Assembly (NCBI GenBank): GCA_020850355.1 | Contig: JADZEX010000050.1 | Location: forward strand, 124,001-188,000 | DNA: 64,000 bases | Reading direction: 5' to 3' | Source of the DNA: Fimbriimonadaceae bacterium | GTDB taxonomy: Bacteria > Armatimonadota > UBA10988 | Shown here: positions 35,053-44,071 of the stretch, piece by piece | How the letters are laid out: every line of letters starts with the position of its first letter | How positions within the stretch are numbered: the stretch's first letter is position 1 | Notes under the pieces: model-generated | The model's database searches: none | What the model was told of the DNA's origin: nothing | Seen by the model: only the letters and a program-made list of their open reading frames with translations | Position numbers and translations under genes: made by a program

Positions 35053-35079
35053 CCGAAGCGGTCGGCTGGAGAGTCTGAC

Positions 35080-36006
35080 GTGACCAGCATCGCCGGCGTG
35101 GTGCCGATTCTGCCGACCCCTTTCGATCAGTCCGCCGCCGTCGACCTGGGCGCGATGCGGGCGCTGCTCGACTTCGCCGTGGCGGGTGGCGTGCCGCAGG
35201 TCTGTCTGCCGGCCTACGGCAGCGAGTTCTACAAGCTCACCGACCGTGAGAAGCTGGACCTGATCGCGGCCGCGGTTGCGGCCGCCGACGGGCGGGTCAA
35301 GGTGCTCGGGCAGTGCAACCACGGCAGCCCGCAGGTGGCCGCCGAACTGGCCCGGCAGGCCGCGGCGGCGGGGGCCGATCTGATCAGCGTGGCGCTGCCG
35401 CGGCTGTTTCCGATTGGCGAAGAGAACCTGCTGCGCTGGGCCGCGGTGGTCTGCCGCGCGGTCGAGATTCCGGTCCTACTGCAGGACTTCAACCCTGGTG
35501 GCGCGACGGTTGGGCCGGAGTTCTGCGTGCGGCTGCAGCAGCAATGCGGCAACTTCCGGTACGTCAAGCTGGAAGAGCCGCGGATGGCCGCCAAGATGGA
35601 GGCGATCCACGAGGCCACCGGCCGCGCAGTCGGGGTGCTGGAGGGCTGGGGCGGGGTCTACCTGCCAGAACTGATCCCCCGCGGCCTGGTCGGCGTGATG
35701 CCCGGCTTCGTGCTGAGCGACCTGCTGGTGCGGGTCTGGGACGAGTTCTCCACGGGCGATCCAGTCGCCGGGTTTGCGCTGTTCGGTGAGATTCTGCCGC
35801 TGATCAACTTTTCGCTGGAGAACTTCGAGGTCTACCACCACGTCGAGAAGCGGCTGCTGGTGCAGCGCGGCGTGTTGCCACGGGCGGTGGTGCGGGACTT
35901 CACCTGCCCGCCGGACGCCTCGGCCGAGGCCTATCTGGCGTTCCTGGCCGACCGCCTGTGGGAGACCCTGGAGCGCTGGGGCCGGCCACGGCGACCGCTC
36001 GACTGA
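35080..36006 (+). CDS. DapA/NanA-family lyase or synthase with altered active-site Tyr motif
   Basis: The 308-residue TIM-barrel protein matches the dihydrodipicolinate synthase/N-acetylneuraminate lyase family: VVPILPTPFDQSAAVDLGAM, the phosphate/carboxylate-loop position AYGSEFYKLT, and Schiff-base lysine K163 in RYVKLEEP, near the usual position 161. The strand that normally carries the catalytic Tyr (YNxP) reads LLQDFNPGG, so that Tyr is absent. Members with such changes are usually sugar-acid or keto-acid lyases, not lysine-pathway enzymes. It starts with GTG 35080 and GGAGAG upstream. The upstream hairpin at 35024-35052 is weak. A substrate from glycan breakdown is likely but not shown. 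Confidence 0.87.
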   Translation: MTSIAGVVPILPTPFDQSAAVDLGAMRALLDFAVAGGVPQVCLPAYGSEFYKLTDREKLDLIAAAVAAADGRVKVLGQCNHGSPQVAAELARQAAAAGADLISVALPRLFPIGEENLLRWAAVVCRAVEIPVLLQDFNPGGATVGPEFCVRLQQQCGNFRYVKLEEPRMAAKMEAIHEATGRAVGVLEGWGGVYLPELIPRGLVGVMPGFVLSDLLVRVWDEFSTGDPVAGFALFGEILPLINFSLENFEVYHHVEKRLLVQRGVLPRAVVRDFTCPPDASAEAYLAFLADRLWETLERWGRPRRPLD

Positions 36007-36049
36007 GGGCACGAAACCAACTGCTGACATCCCTGACATCGCGGTGGCC

Positions 36050-36077
36050 TTGACGGCTAAGCGGGCGGTGCTAGCAT
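36050..36077 (+). promoter_or_regulatory. Promoter of the potassium-transport operon
   Basis: TTGACG (36050-36055), a 16-base spacer and TAGCAT (36072-36077), the latter preceded by TGC to give an extended -10. Transcription would start near 36084, leaving a leader of about 60 bases before the ATG at 36145. Confidence 0.5.
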
Positions 36078-36109
36078 CAGCAGCCAGTTCTGCTGCGGTG
36101 GGCCGACCT

Positions 36110-36135
36110 CCTGGCCCAGGCAGGGACAGGCCAGG
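36110..36135 (+). promoter_or_regulatory. Leader hairpin just before kimA
   Basis: CCTGGCC (36110-36116) and GGCCAGG (36129-36135) make a perfect 7-bp stem with a 12-base loop, ending nine bases before the ATG at 36145 and covering the place of a ribosome site. A second small inverted repeat, CAGCAG/CTGCTG, lies at 36078-36095. The leader does not match the known c-di-AMP riboswitch as far as I can tell. Confidence 0.4.
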
Positions 36136-36144
36136 CGAATCCCG

Positions 36145-38160
36145 ATGAGGATTGCGGATTACCGAACGCGCACCGGGGCCAGTCGGACAACCTGTAGCAC
36201 CGTCCCCCCCCCGCAAGGACTGCGGCGACTGGTTGGGCGTCCGTTGCCGAGCGCCGATGCCCCCCACCAGACCATCGGCAAGTTCATCGGCCTGGCGGTC
36301 TTTGCGTCGGATGCGCTCAGCTCAACGGCGTACGCGACCCAAGAGATCTTGATGATCCTGGCGTTGGCCGGGGCCGGGGCCTTCAGCCTGGCTTTCCCGA
36401 TCTCGATCGCGATCGTCATCCTGCTGACGATCGTGACCATCTCGTACGAACAGACCATCCACGCCTACCCGGGCGGTGGTGGAGCCTACATCGTCGCGCG
36501 GGACAACCTCGGAGAGGGTCCGGCGCAGACCGCCGGGGCAGCGCTGCTGACAGACTACGTGCTGACGGTGGCGGTGTCGATCTCGTCAGGCGTGGCGCAG
36601 TTGGCCTCGGCTTATCCAGCGCTCTACCCCTACCGGGTGGAGATCTGCGTCCTGTTCGTGGCGCTGATCACCGTGGTCAACCTGCGGGGTGTGAAGGAGT
36701 CTGGGGCGGCCTTCGCCCTGCCGACCTACTTCTTTGTGGTGATGTTGACGCTCACCGCGGGGTGGGGGTTGCTGCAGGTCATCAGGGGACAACTCGGCGT
36801 GGTCGTCGAGCCGCCGTCAGTGCACTATCCGGCAGTGTTGGCCGGGATAACGCCGTTCCTGCTGTTGCACGCCTTCGCCAGCGGGACCGCGGCGCTCACT
36901 GGTGTGGAGGCGATCTCCAACGGCATCACAGCGTTTCGCGAGCCACGCAGCCGCAATGCCGGCACGACGCTGATCTGGATGTCGTGCATCCTCGGCGGGC
37001 TCTTTCTGGCAATCAGCTACTTGGCGGGTCAGGTGTCGGTGGTGCCATCGGAGACCGAGACGGTCATTTCACAGCTCGCCCGGACCATCCATGGCGGGCG
37101 TGGCCCGCTGTACCTGGCCACCATGGCGGCCACCACGGTGATCTTGGTGATGGCGGCCAACACCGCCTACGCCGATTTCCCACGGCTGGGCGCCTTGCAC
37201 GCCGGCGACGGCTTCTTGCCGCGCCAGCTCACCTTCAAGGGCAGTCGGCTCGTCTACTCGCGCGGCATCGTGACCTTGGCGATGGTCTCGGTCGGGCTGA
37301 TTGTTGTGTTCCAGGCGAGCGTCACCAAACTCATCCCGCTGTACGCCATCGGCGTCTTCCTGTCGTTCACGCTTTCGCAGGCCGGCATGGCGGTGCGCTG
37401 GTGGAAGAGCGGTCGGCTGGCCCCCGGCGTGGAAGTCACCGAGCCGGGCTCCGTCCTGGAGCATGACCGCCGCTGGTTGCCGAAGATGCTGATCAACGGC
37501 TTCGGCTGCGTCTGCACCGCAGTGGTGATGGTCATCTTCGCGGTCACCAAGTTCCGCGATGGGGCCTGGGTGGTGCTGCTGCTGACGCCAGCGATGGTGC
37601 TGGTCTTCTTCCGGATCCACCACCACTACCGCGAACTCGCCGAGGACCTCTCGCTGGAGGACTTCGGCCTGCCGGCCGCCTTGCCACGGCACCGCGTGCT
37701 ATTGCCGATCAGCGGCGTGCACCGTGGCACCCTGGCCGCTTTGCAGTATGCCCGCTCGCAGACGGATGATGTGACCGCTGTGTATGTGGCAGTGGACTCG
37801 GACGAAGCGGAGGGGGTGGCTGAGAAGTGGCGGCGTTGGGGCGACAACACGCGCCTGGTCATTGTGGAGTCGCCCTACCGCTTGCTGCTGGAACCGCTCC
37901 TTGCCTATATCAAGGCCGTCGCAGCCGAACGACAGCCGAACGAGGTGATCACCGTGGTGGTGCCCCAGTTCGTGCCGCATCGGTGGTGGCACAATCTGCT
38001 GCATGCCCAGACGGCGCTGTGGCTGCGCCAGGCCCTCTTGCATGAAGCTGGGGTCGTTGTGACCGATGTCCCTTACCAGGTGACCAGGCGCCGTCCGGCG
38101 GTGGCGCCCGTCGGCCCTGACCTGCCAGGCGTGCTGCGCACTCGCGGAGAGACCGAATGA
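36145..38160 (+). CDS. kimA: KimA-type APC-superfamily potassium transporter, first copy
   Basis: The 671-residue membrane protein follows Bacillus KimA (YdaO) closely in its conserved blocks: SSDALSSxAY-like FASDALSSTAYATQEIL, HAYPGGGGAYIVARDNLG, LTDYVLTVAVSISSG, SGTAALTGVEAISNGI, MAANTAYADFPRLGAL and LIPLYAIGVFLSFTLSQAGM. About 12 transmembrane helices are followed by a soluble C-terminal domain (about 515-650, LLPISGVHRGTLAALQYARS). KimA imports K+ with protons and is inhibited by c-di-AMP in Bacillus. The first residues (MRI) match the second copy at 39538, supporting this start. Its last codons overlap the next gene as ATGA. Confidence 0.88.
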   Translation: MRIADYRTRTGASRTTCSTVPPPQGLRRLVGRPLPSADAPHQTIGKFIGLAVFASDALSSTAYATQEILMILALAGAGAFSLAFPISIAIVILLTIVTISYEQTIHAYPGGGGAYIVARDNLGEGPAQTAGAALLTDYVLTVAVSISSGVAQLASAYPALYPYRVEICVLFVALITVVNLRGVKESGAAFALPTYFFVVMLTLTAGWGLLQVIRGQLGVVVEPPSVHYPAVLAGITPFLLLHAFASGTAALTGVEAISNGITAFREPRSRNAGTTLIWMSCILGGLFLAISYLAGQVSVVPSETETVISQLARTIHGGRGPLYLATMAATTVILVMAANTAYADFPRLGALHAGDGFLPRQLTFKGSRLVYSRGIVTLAMVSVGLIVVFQASVTKLIPLYAIGVFLSFTLSQAGMAVRWWKSGRLAPGVEVTEPGSVLEHDRRWLPKMLINGFGCVCTAVVMVIFAVTKFRDGAWVVLLLTPAMVLVFFRIHHHYRELAEDLSLEDFGLPAALPRHRVLLPISGVHRGTLAALQYARSQTDDVTAVYVAVDSDEAEGVAEKWRRWGDNTRLVIVESPYRLLLEPLLAYIKAVAAERQPNEVITVVVPQFVPHRWWHNLLHAQTALWLRQALLHEAGVVVTDVPYQVTRRRPAVAPVGPDLPGVLRTRGETE

Positions 38161-38816
38161 AGATCATCGTGGTCGGCTGTGGCCGGGTCGGCGCGGCGCT
38201 GGCGCAGCGGTTGTTTGAGGACGGGCACGAGGTGACCGTGGTCGACCAGACCTCGGAGGCCTTCCGCGGACTGTCGGCCAACTTCCGCGGGCGCACGCTA
38301 ACGGGCGACATTCTGTCGGAGGATGTGCTCGGCCGCACCGACATGGCCAATGCCGAGGCGGTGGCGGTGGTGACCAACTCGGACACCCTCAACGCGGTCT
38401 TGGCGCATGTCGCCAAGACGGTCTACAACGTGCCGAACGTCGTCGTGCGCAACTTCGATCCGCGCCGCCGGCCGCTGCACGAGGCCTTTGGCCTGCAGGT
38501 GATCAGCTCGACCTCGTGGGGGGTCGAACGGGTGCAGGAGCTGTTGGTGCATCCGGGCCTGCAGAGCCTGTTCGCCGTTGGCCATGGCGAGACGCGAGTC
38601 TACGAGGTGGCGATCGGGGCGGCGCAGGCGGGCCGCAGCGTCGCCGACCTGTTGCCCGCGGGCGAAGCCCTGCCGGTGGCCCTCAACCGCGGCGGGCGGG
38701 CGCTCCTCCCGCGGCCGGATGAGCGGCTCCAGACCGGCGACATTCTGTTGGTCAGCGCCACGGCCGCCGGGGCCAAGCCCCTGGCGGCGCTGTTCACCAA
38801 GGACGAGGAGGCCTGA
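38157..38816 (+). CDS. TrkA/RCK potassium-transport regulatory protein, first of two
   Basis: The 219-residue cytoplasmic protein has an RCK_N Rossmann domain (GCGRVGAALAQRL nucleotide loop at about 8-20, acidic residue in VVDQ after the second strand) and an RCK_C domain at about 135-215. TrkA proteins bind NAD(H) or nucleotides and gate K+ transporters. It overlaps the first kimA gene by ATGA (38157-38160) and is followed after one base by the second TrkA gene. The permease plus two TrkA proteins resembles the permease-ceoB-ceoC clusters known from Actinobacteria. Confidence 0.9.
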   Translation: MKIIVVGCGRVGAALAQRLFEDGHEVTVVDQTSEAFRGLSANFRGRTLTGDILSEDVLGRTDMANAEAVAVVTNSDTLNAVLAHVAKTVYNVPNVVVRNFDPRRRPLHEAFGLQVISSTSWGVERVQELLVHPGLQSLFAVGHGETRVYEVAIGAAQAGRSVADLLPAGEALPVALNRGGRALLPRPDERLQTGDILLVSATAAGAKPLAALFTKDEEA

Positions 38817-38817
38817 G

Positions 38818-39501
38818 ATGTTCGTCGTGATTGCCGGCGGCGGGCGCACCGGGTCGCACCTGGCCTCGGTCCTGCATGGTCAGGGCTACCGCGTGCGCCT
38901 GATTGAGGACCGCGCTGGCTACCTGACGCGGCTCCACCGCGAGTTGCCGACCGAGGTGATCTTCGAAGGCGACCCGACCGATCCGGCGGTGCTGGAAGCA
39001 GCCGGCATCCGCGAGGCCGACGCCCTCGCCGCCTGTCGGCCGCTCGACGCCGACAACCTCGTGATCTGCTACTTCGCCCGCACCATCTACGGCGTCGGCC
39101 GGATCATCGGGCGCATCAACACGCCCTCCAACGGCTGGCTGTACGACCAGAAGTTCTGCGTTGACGTGGCGCTCAGCCAGCCGGAGATCCTGGCGCGGAT
39201 GATCGAAGAGGAGATGGTCCTCGGCGACATGGTCACGCTGCTGAAGCTGCAGCGCGGCGAGTACTCGCTGGTCGAGGAGCGGATCCAGCGCGGCGCGCCA
39301 GTGATCGGTCAGGCGCTGAAAGACCTCAGCCTGCCGGAGCACTGCGTGGTGGTCGCGATTCTGCGCGATGGCGAGGTGGTCGTGCCCCGGGGGCAAACCG
39401 TCTTCGAGGTCGACGACGAGGTCCTGGCGCTGACCGACCGTCCGGGCGCCGAGCAACTGGTGCGGCTGTTCGAAGCGCCGGAGGGTGCCAGCGCCAACTG
39501 A
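38818..39501 (+). CDS. TrkA/RCK potassium-transport regulatory protein, second of two
   Basis: The 227-residue protein starts at ATG 38818, one base after the stop of the previous gene. It has a Rossmann nucleotide loop (GGGRTGSHLASVL), an acidic LIED strand end, NLVICYFARTIYGVGRIIGRIN, and an RCK_C domain in the last 80 residues (GAPVIGQALKDLSLPEHCVVVAILRDG). It probably forms a ring or heteromer with the first TrkA protein and gates the flanking KimA-type permeases. Thirty-six bases separate it from the second permease. Confidence 0.9.
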   Translation: MFVVIAGGGRTGSHLASVLHGQGYRVRLIEDRAGYLTRLHRELPTEVIFEGDPTDPAVLEAAGIREADALAACRPLDADNLVICYFARTIYGVGRIIGRINTPSNGWLYDQKFCVDVALSQPEILARMIEEEMVLGDMVTLLKLQRGEYSLVEERIQRGAPVIGQALKDLSLPEHCVVVAILRDGEVVVPRGQTVFEVDDEVLALTDRPGAEQLVRLFEAPEGASAN

Positions 39502-39537
39502 CGAACCTGCCAGTGGTTCCAGCCGGGGAGACGCGGT

Positions 39538-41535
39538 ATGCGCATCTCAGACGACCGCCCGCGGAGCGCGGTCCGCCAACTGACCTGGCAGCATCAACCG
39601 CGCAAGTCGTGGTACACCCGCCTGGTCGGCCGTCCGTTGCCAACCGCCGATGCACCGCACCAGACCATCAGCAAGGTGGTCGGCCTGGCGGTCTTTGCCT
39701 CCGACGCCCTCAGCTCAACCGCCTACGCGACGCAGGAGATTCTGATCATCCTGGCGCTTGCCGGCAGCGGCGCGCTGAGCCTCGCGGTGCCGATCGCCAT
39801 CGGCATCGCGGTGCTCCTGGCCATCGTCACCTTCAGCTACGAGCAGACCATCCACGCGTACCCGTCTGGCGGCGGCGCCTACATCGTGGCACGCGACAAT
39901 CTCGGCGATCGCCCTTCGCAGATCGCCGGCGCCGCGCTGCTCACCGACTACGTCCTGACGGTGGCGGTGTCCATTGCCTCGGGGGTGGCTCAGATCGTCT
40001 CGGCGGCTCCACACCTGGCCGAGTACCGCGTGCCGCTCTGTCTCGCCTTCATCCTCTTTGTGATGCTGGCCAACCTCCGCGGTGTGAAGGAGTCCGGCGC
40101 GCTGTTCGCCTTGCCGACGTACTTCTTCGTCGCCATCATGTACGGACTGGTCGCCTGGGGGCTCGGACGGGAGTTTGGTGGCACCCTGAGTACGGTGCCG
40201 GCGCCACCGTCCATGGAGCCAGAGATCGCGACTCACACGGTCTCGTGGTTCCTGATCTTGAAGGCCTTCAGCAGCGGCACGGCCGCGCTGACCGGCGTGG
40301 AGGCCATTTCCAATGGCATCCCCGCATTCCGCGAGCCGAAAAGCCACAACGCGGGCATCACCCTGATCTGGATGTCCTGCATCCTGGGAACGCTTTTCCT
40401 GGGCCTGACCTGGCTTGCCCACTTCGTCCACGCCGTCCCGTCGGAGCACGAGACGGTGATCTCGCAGTTGGCCCGCACCATCTTCGGTGGACGGAACGGG
40501 CTGTACTACTTCGCGATCGGCTCCACCACCCTGATCCTGGTGCTGGCCGCCAACACCGCCTTCGCGGACTTTCCGCGGCTGGCAGCCCTGCTCGCCGCGG
40601 ACGGCTACCTGCCACGGCAACTGACTTTCCGCGGGAGCCGCCTGGTCTTCAGCCGCGGCATCCTGGCCCTGGCGCTCTTCGCCATGCTGCTGGTGGTCGT
40701 CTTCCAAGGCAGCGTGACGCACCTGATTCCGCTGTATGCCATCGGCGTGTTCATGTCGTTCACGCTGTCGCAAGCCGGAATGGCCCGCCGCTGGATCAAG
40801 ATCGGGCGACTCAAAGCCGGCGAGAGCATCGCGGAGCGCGGCTCGACGCTTCACGCCGACCCGGGCTGGCGTTGGAAGATGGTCGTCAACGGTGCCGGCG
40901 CCGTGCTGACCTTTGTCGTGATGTGGGTCTTTGCCATCACCAAGTTCACCAGCGGGGCCTGGATCGTGATCTTGCTGCTGCCGGCCCTGGTGCTGATCTT
41001 CTCGGCGATCCATCGCCACTATGAGAACCTCGCGCGCCGGCTCTCGATGGAAGGCACTGGGCTCCCAGCCCGCGCCCGCCGCCAGCGCGTGATTGTCCCG
41101 ATCTCCGGCGTCCACCGCGGCACGCTCAGTGCCCTGGACTACGCGCGGAGCCTCTCCAACGATGTGACCGCGGTGTATGTCTCGATCGACGACGAAGCCG
41201 CCGACGCCGTCCGAAGCAAGTGGAACGCCTGGGGCGACGGCGTGCGGCTGGTGGTCATCGAATCGCCCTACCGCCTGTTGCTCGAACCGCTGCTGGCCTA
41301 CCTCGAGGATGTCGCCGCGCAGCGCCAGCCGAATGAGACGATCACCGTGGTGGTGCCGCAGTTCGTGCCTGGCAAGTGGTGGCACAACGTGCTCCACACG
41401 CAGACCGCCATGTGGTTGCGCCTGGCGCTGATCCGGCGCGCCGGGTTCGTGGTGACGGACGTGCCCTACCTGCTCGAACCCGAAGCCGGCCGCGGCGGGG
41501 GCTCCGACGCCGACTCCTTCATGCGCCCGCAGTAG
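39538..41535 (+). CDS. kimA: KimA-type APC-superfamily potassium transporter, second copy
   Basis: The 665-residue paralog of the protein at 36145 keeps the same blocks (FASDALSSTAYATQEIL, HAYPSGGGAYIVARDNLG, SGTAALTGVEAISNGIPAF, LAANTAFADFPRLAAL) and the soluble C-terminal domain (VPISGVHRGTLSALDYARS, VVVPQFVPGKWWHNVLHTQ). GGGGAG lies eight bases before the ATG. The two copies are far from identical at the DNA level, so the duplication is not recent and both frames are intact. Divergence in the loop after transmembrane helix 5 could reflect different affinity or regulation. Confidence 0.88.
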   Translation: MRISDDRPRSAVRQLTWQHQPRKSWYTRLVGRPLPTADAPHQTISKVVGLAVFASDALSSTAYATQEILIILALAGSGALSLAVPIAIGIAVLLAIVTFSYEQTIHAYPSGGGAYIVARDNLGDRPSQIAGAALLTDYVLTVAVSIASGVAQIVSAAPHLAEYRVPLCLAFILFVMLANLRGVKESGALFALPTYFFVAIMYGLVAWGLGREFGGTLSTVPAPPSMEPEIATHTVSWFLILKAFSSGTAALTGVEAISNGIPAFREPKSHNAGITLIWMSCILGTLFLGLTWLAHFVHAVPSEHETVISQLARTIFGGRNGLYYFAIGSTTLILVLAANTAFADFPRLAALLAADGYLPRQLTFRGSRLVFSRGILALALFAMLLVVVFQGSVTHLIPLYAIGVFMSFTLSQAGMARRWIKIGRLKAGESIAERGSTLHADPGWRWKMVVNGAGAVLTFVVMWVFAITKFTSGAWIVILLLPALVLIFSAIHRHYENLARRLSMEGTGLPARARRQRVIVPISGVHRGTLSALDYARSLSNDVTAVYVSIDDEAADAVRSKWNAWGDGVRLVVIESPYRLLLEPLLAYLEDVAAQRQPNETITVVVPQFVPGKWWHNVLHTQTAMWLRLALIRRAGFVVTDVPYLLEPEAGRGGGSDADSFMRPQ

Positions 41536-41616
41536 CCACCGCCGGCCGCCGCGGACCTTGGCCAAGCCGTTGCAGTCGCTTTAGGCTGGCGTACGGACTG
41601 ACCGCGCGGCCGAAAG

Positions 41617-43947
41617 GTGGCTGAGGTGTTGGAGAGCGACAAGCGTGGGCCGCTGACCCTGTGGTACCGGCAGCCGGCGGCGGCCTGGCTGGAGGCCCTC
41701 CCGCTGGGCAACGGCCGGCTGGGGGCGATGATCTTCGGCGGGATTCCCGACGAGCGGCTGCAGCTCAATGAGGAGAGCCTCTGGGCCGGCTCGCAGCGCT
41801 ACACCACCAATCCCGCGGCGCTGGAGCAACTGCCCGAGGTGCGCCGGCTGCTGGCGGCCGGGGAGCAGGCGGCCGCCGAGCAACTGGCCGACGAGGCGCT
41901 GTTCGGCGAGCCGAAGCGGATGAAGCCGTACCAGACCCTGGGCGACCTGGAGCTGAGCTTCGAGGGCCATGAGGGCGTCACCGCTTACAGTCGCGAGCTG
42001 GACCTGGCCACTGCCCTGGCGCGGGTGCAGTACCGCCTCGGCTACGGCGTCTACGACCGCGAGGCCTTCGTCTCGGCCGTCGATCAGGTGCTGGTAGTGC
42101 GCTGCACGCGCACCAACCTGCGCGCCACCGACTTCCTGCTGAAGACCGGCTGGACCCGCGGCATGAACATCGCCGCCGGCCTCTCCCGAGCCGCCGATGC
42201 CGAGGTCGTCGCGGCCGATGATCACACGCTGGTGATGACCGGTCGGATCGACGGCGGCACCGGCGTGCGGTACGAGGTCCGGCTGACCGCCGTCAGCGAG
42301 TCCGGCACGATCCACTGCGCCGACGGCCTACTGCGCGTCGAAGAGGCCGACGACGTCACCTTCCTGCTGGCCGCCGCCACCAGCTTCCGGGACCGCGAGC
42401 CGGCCGAGCAGACCACCGAGGTGCTCGCCGCTGCCGTGCGCAAGCCGTACGACACGCTCCGCGACAACCACATCGCTGAGCACCGGCGGCTGTTCGAGAA
42501 GTTCAGCCTGACGCTGGCCGGCGAGGACCAGTCCGACCGGCCGACCGACGAGCGGCTCGCCGCGGTCCGCGCCGGCGGCGACGACCCGGGGCTGCTGGTG
42601 CAGTACGCCCAGTACGGGCGCTATCTGCTGCTGGCCAGCAGCCGCCCCGAGTGCCTGCCCGCCAACTTGCAGGGGATCTGGAACGACCGCCTCGATCCAC
42701 CCTGGAACTGCGACTACCACCTCAACATCAACCTGCCGATGAACTACTGGCACGCCGAGGTCACCAACCTCGCCGACTGCCACCTGCCGCTCCTGACGCA
42801 CCTCGACAGCCTGCGCCCCAGCGGCCGTCGCACCGCGCGGATGCACTACGGCTGCAAGGGCTTCACGGTCCACCACATCAACAACATCTGGGGCTGGACC
42901 ACTCCCAGCGACGGCCTCAGCTCCGGCCTCTGGCCGACCGGCGCGGCCTGGCTCTGTCAGCATCTCTGGGAGCACTGGCAGTACGGCGGCAACCGCAGCA
43001 CCCTGGAGCGGCTGTACCCCTGCCTCAAGGAAGCCAGCGAGTTCTTCTTGGGGTACCTGGTTGACGACGGGCAGGGCCGGCTGGTCAGTGGGCCGTCGCT
43101 GTCGCCCGAGAACAGCTTCGTCGCCGCCGACGGCAGCCGCGGGTACCTCTGTCTCGGCCCGGCGATGGACCAGCAACTGATCGCCGACCTGTTCGACCAC
43201 ACTCTCGCCGCGGCCAGCCTGCTGCAGCGTGACGAGGCGCTCCGCGAAGCCATCGCCGCGGCCCGCGCCAAACTGCTCGGGCCACAGGTCGGCAGCGCCG
43301 GGCAACTGCTGGAGTGGGCCACCGAGCTGCCCGAAGCCGAGCCGGGGCACCGCCACCTGTCGCACCTCTACGGCCTCTACCCCAGCGATCAGTTCACCCT
43401 CCGCGGGACGCCCGACCTGGCGCAGGCGGCGCGCGTCAGCCTCGAACGGCGCCTCGCCCACGGCGGCGGCCAGACCGGCTGGAGCCGCGCCTGGGTCGCC
43501 GCGCTCTGGGCGCGGCTCGAGGAAGGCGATCTGGCCGCCGACAGTCTGGCCATTCTGTTGCGCGAGAGCACCGCGGCCAACCTCTTCGACCTGCACCCGC
43601 CGGTGATCTTCCAGATCGACGGCAACTGCGGCGCCACCGCGGCCGTCGCTGAGATGCTGTTGCAAAGCCACGGCGGCGAACTGCACCTGCTGCCGGCCCT
43701 GCCGGCCGCCTGGCGCGAGGGCCAGGTCAGCGGACTTCGCGCCCGGGGCGGTTTCGAGGTCGACCTGGAGTGGTCCACCGGCCGCCTCGACATCGCCCGC
43801 CTGCGCAGCCTGCGCGGCGAGCCGGTGCGGCTCCGCTGCGAGGGCGCCCGCGAGGTGACCATCGCCGGCTACGACGTCCCGTTCCAGCGCGAGGGCGACC
43901 TGCTGGTCTTCGCGACGACCGCCGGGAATGTCTACGATATCGTCTGA
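41617..43947 (+). CDS. GH95 alpha-L-fucosidase (or related alpha-L-galactosidase)
   Basis: The 776-residue protein has the GH95 marks: [15 protein letters not shown] with [11 protein letters not shown] (about 29-60), an N-terminal beta-sandwich to about 260, then the alpha/alpha6 barrel with [32 protein letters not shown], followed by [29 protein letters not shown] and [17 protein letters not shown]. The Asn and Asp residues in the INL and NY segments correspond to the family's catalytic set. There is no signal peptide, so it acts on imported oligosaccharides. GTG 41617 is given; GTG 41626 has a better placed AGGTGG. Known members release alpha-1,2-linked L-fucose or L-galactose. Confidence 0.92.
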   Translation: MAEVLESDKRGPLTLWYRQPAAAWLEALPLGNGRLGAMIFGGIPDERLQLNEESLWAGSQRYTTNPAALEQLPEVRRLLAAGEQAAAEQLADEALFGEPKRMKPYQTLGDLELSFEGHEGVTAYSRELDLATALARVQYRLGYGVYDREAFVSAVDQVLVVRCTRTNLRATDFLLKTGWTRGMNIAAGLSRAADAEVVAADDHTLVMTGRIDGGTGVRYEVRLTAVSESGTIHCADGLLRVEEADDVTFLLAAATSFRDREPAEQTTEVLAAAVRKPYDTLRDNHIAEHRRLFEKFSLTLAGEDQSDRPTDERLAAVRAGGDDPGLLVQYAQYGRYLLLASSRPECLPANLQGIWNDRLDPPWNCDYHLNINLPMNYWHAEVTNLADCHLPLLTHLDSLRPSGRRTARMHYGCKGFTVHHINNIWGWTTPSDGLSSGLWPTGAAWLCQHLWEHWQYGGNRSTLERLYPCLKEASEFFLGYLVDDGQGRLVSGPSLSPENSFVAADGSRGYLCLGPAMDQQLIADLFDHTLAAASLLQRDEALREAIAAARAKLLGPQVGSAGQLLEWATELPEAEPGHRHLSHLYGLYPSDQFTLRGTPDLAQAARVSLERRLAHGGGQTGWSRAWVAALWARLEEGDLAADSLAILLRESTAANLFDLHPPVIFQIDGNCGATAAVAEMLLQSHGGELHLLPALPAAWREGQVSGLRARGGFEVDLEWSTGRLDIARLRSLRGEPVRLRCEGAREVTIAGYDVPFQREGDLLVFATTAGNVYDIV

Positions 43948-43952
43948 CATCC

Positions 43953-43982
43953 GGTGCTGCACCCGGCGTGGTGCGGCACCAC
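43953..43982. promoter_or_regulatory. Two tandem copies of palindrome GGTGCnGCACC upstream of hsdR
   Basis: GGTGC-T-GCACC (43953-43963) and GGTGC-G-GCACC (43970-43980) have centres 17 bp apart; the second extends to GTGGTGC-G-GCACCAC (43968-43982). They lie in the 124-bp gap between the GH95 stop and hsdR. Tandem identical dyads suggest a dimeric repressor site controlling the restriction operon, or a terminator for the fucosidase gene. No -10 is clear nearby. Confidence 0.45.
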
Positions 43983-44071
43983 GATCTACCGGCACGAGAT
44001 CGGGCTGACGGGAGGGTTAGCCCAGGCGCACGACCAACTGGGTTGTGGCGTAGTGGTTCGCGGGGGAGCGG

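Noticed and set aside
36007-36144. c-di-AMP (ydaO-type) riboswitch before kimA
   Set aside because: The known class is longer and has conserved GGGGAA/GGGUGAA-type segments that I cannot find; only simple hairpins are present.
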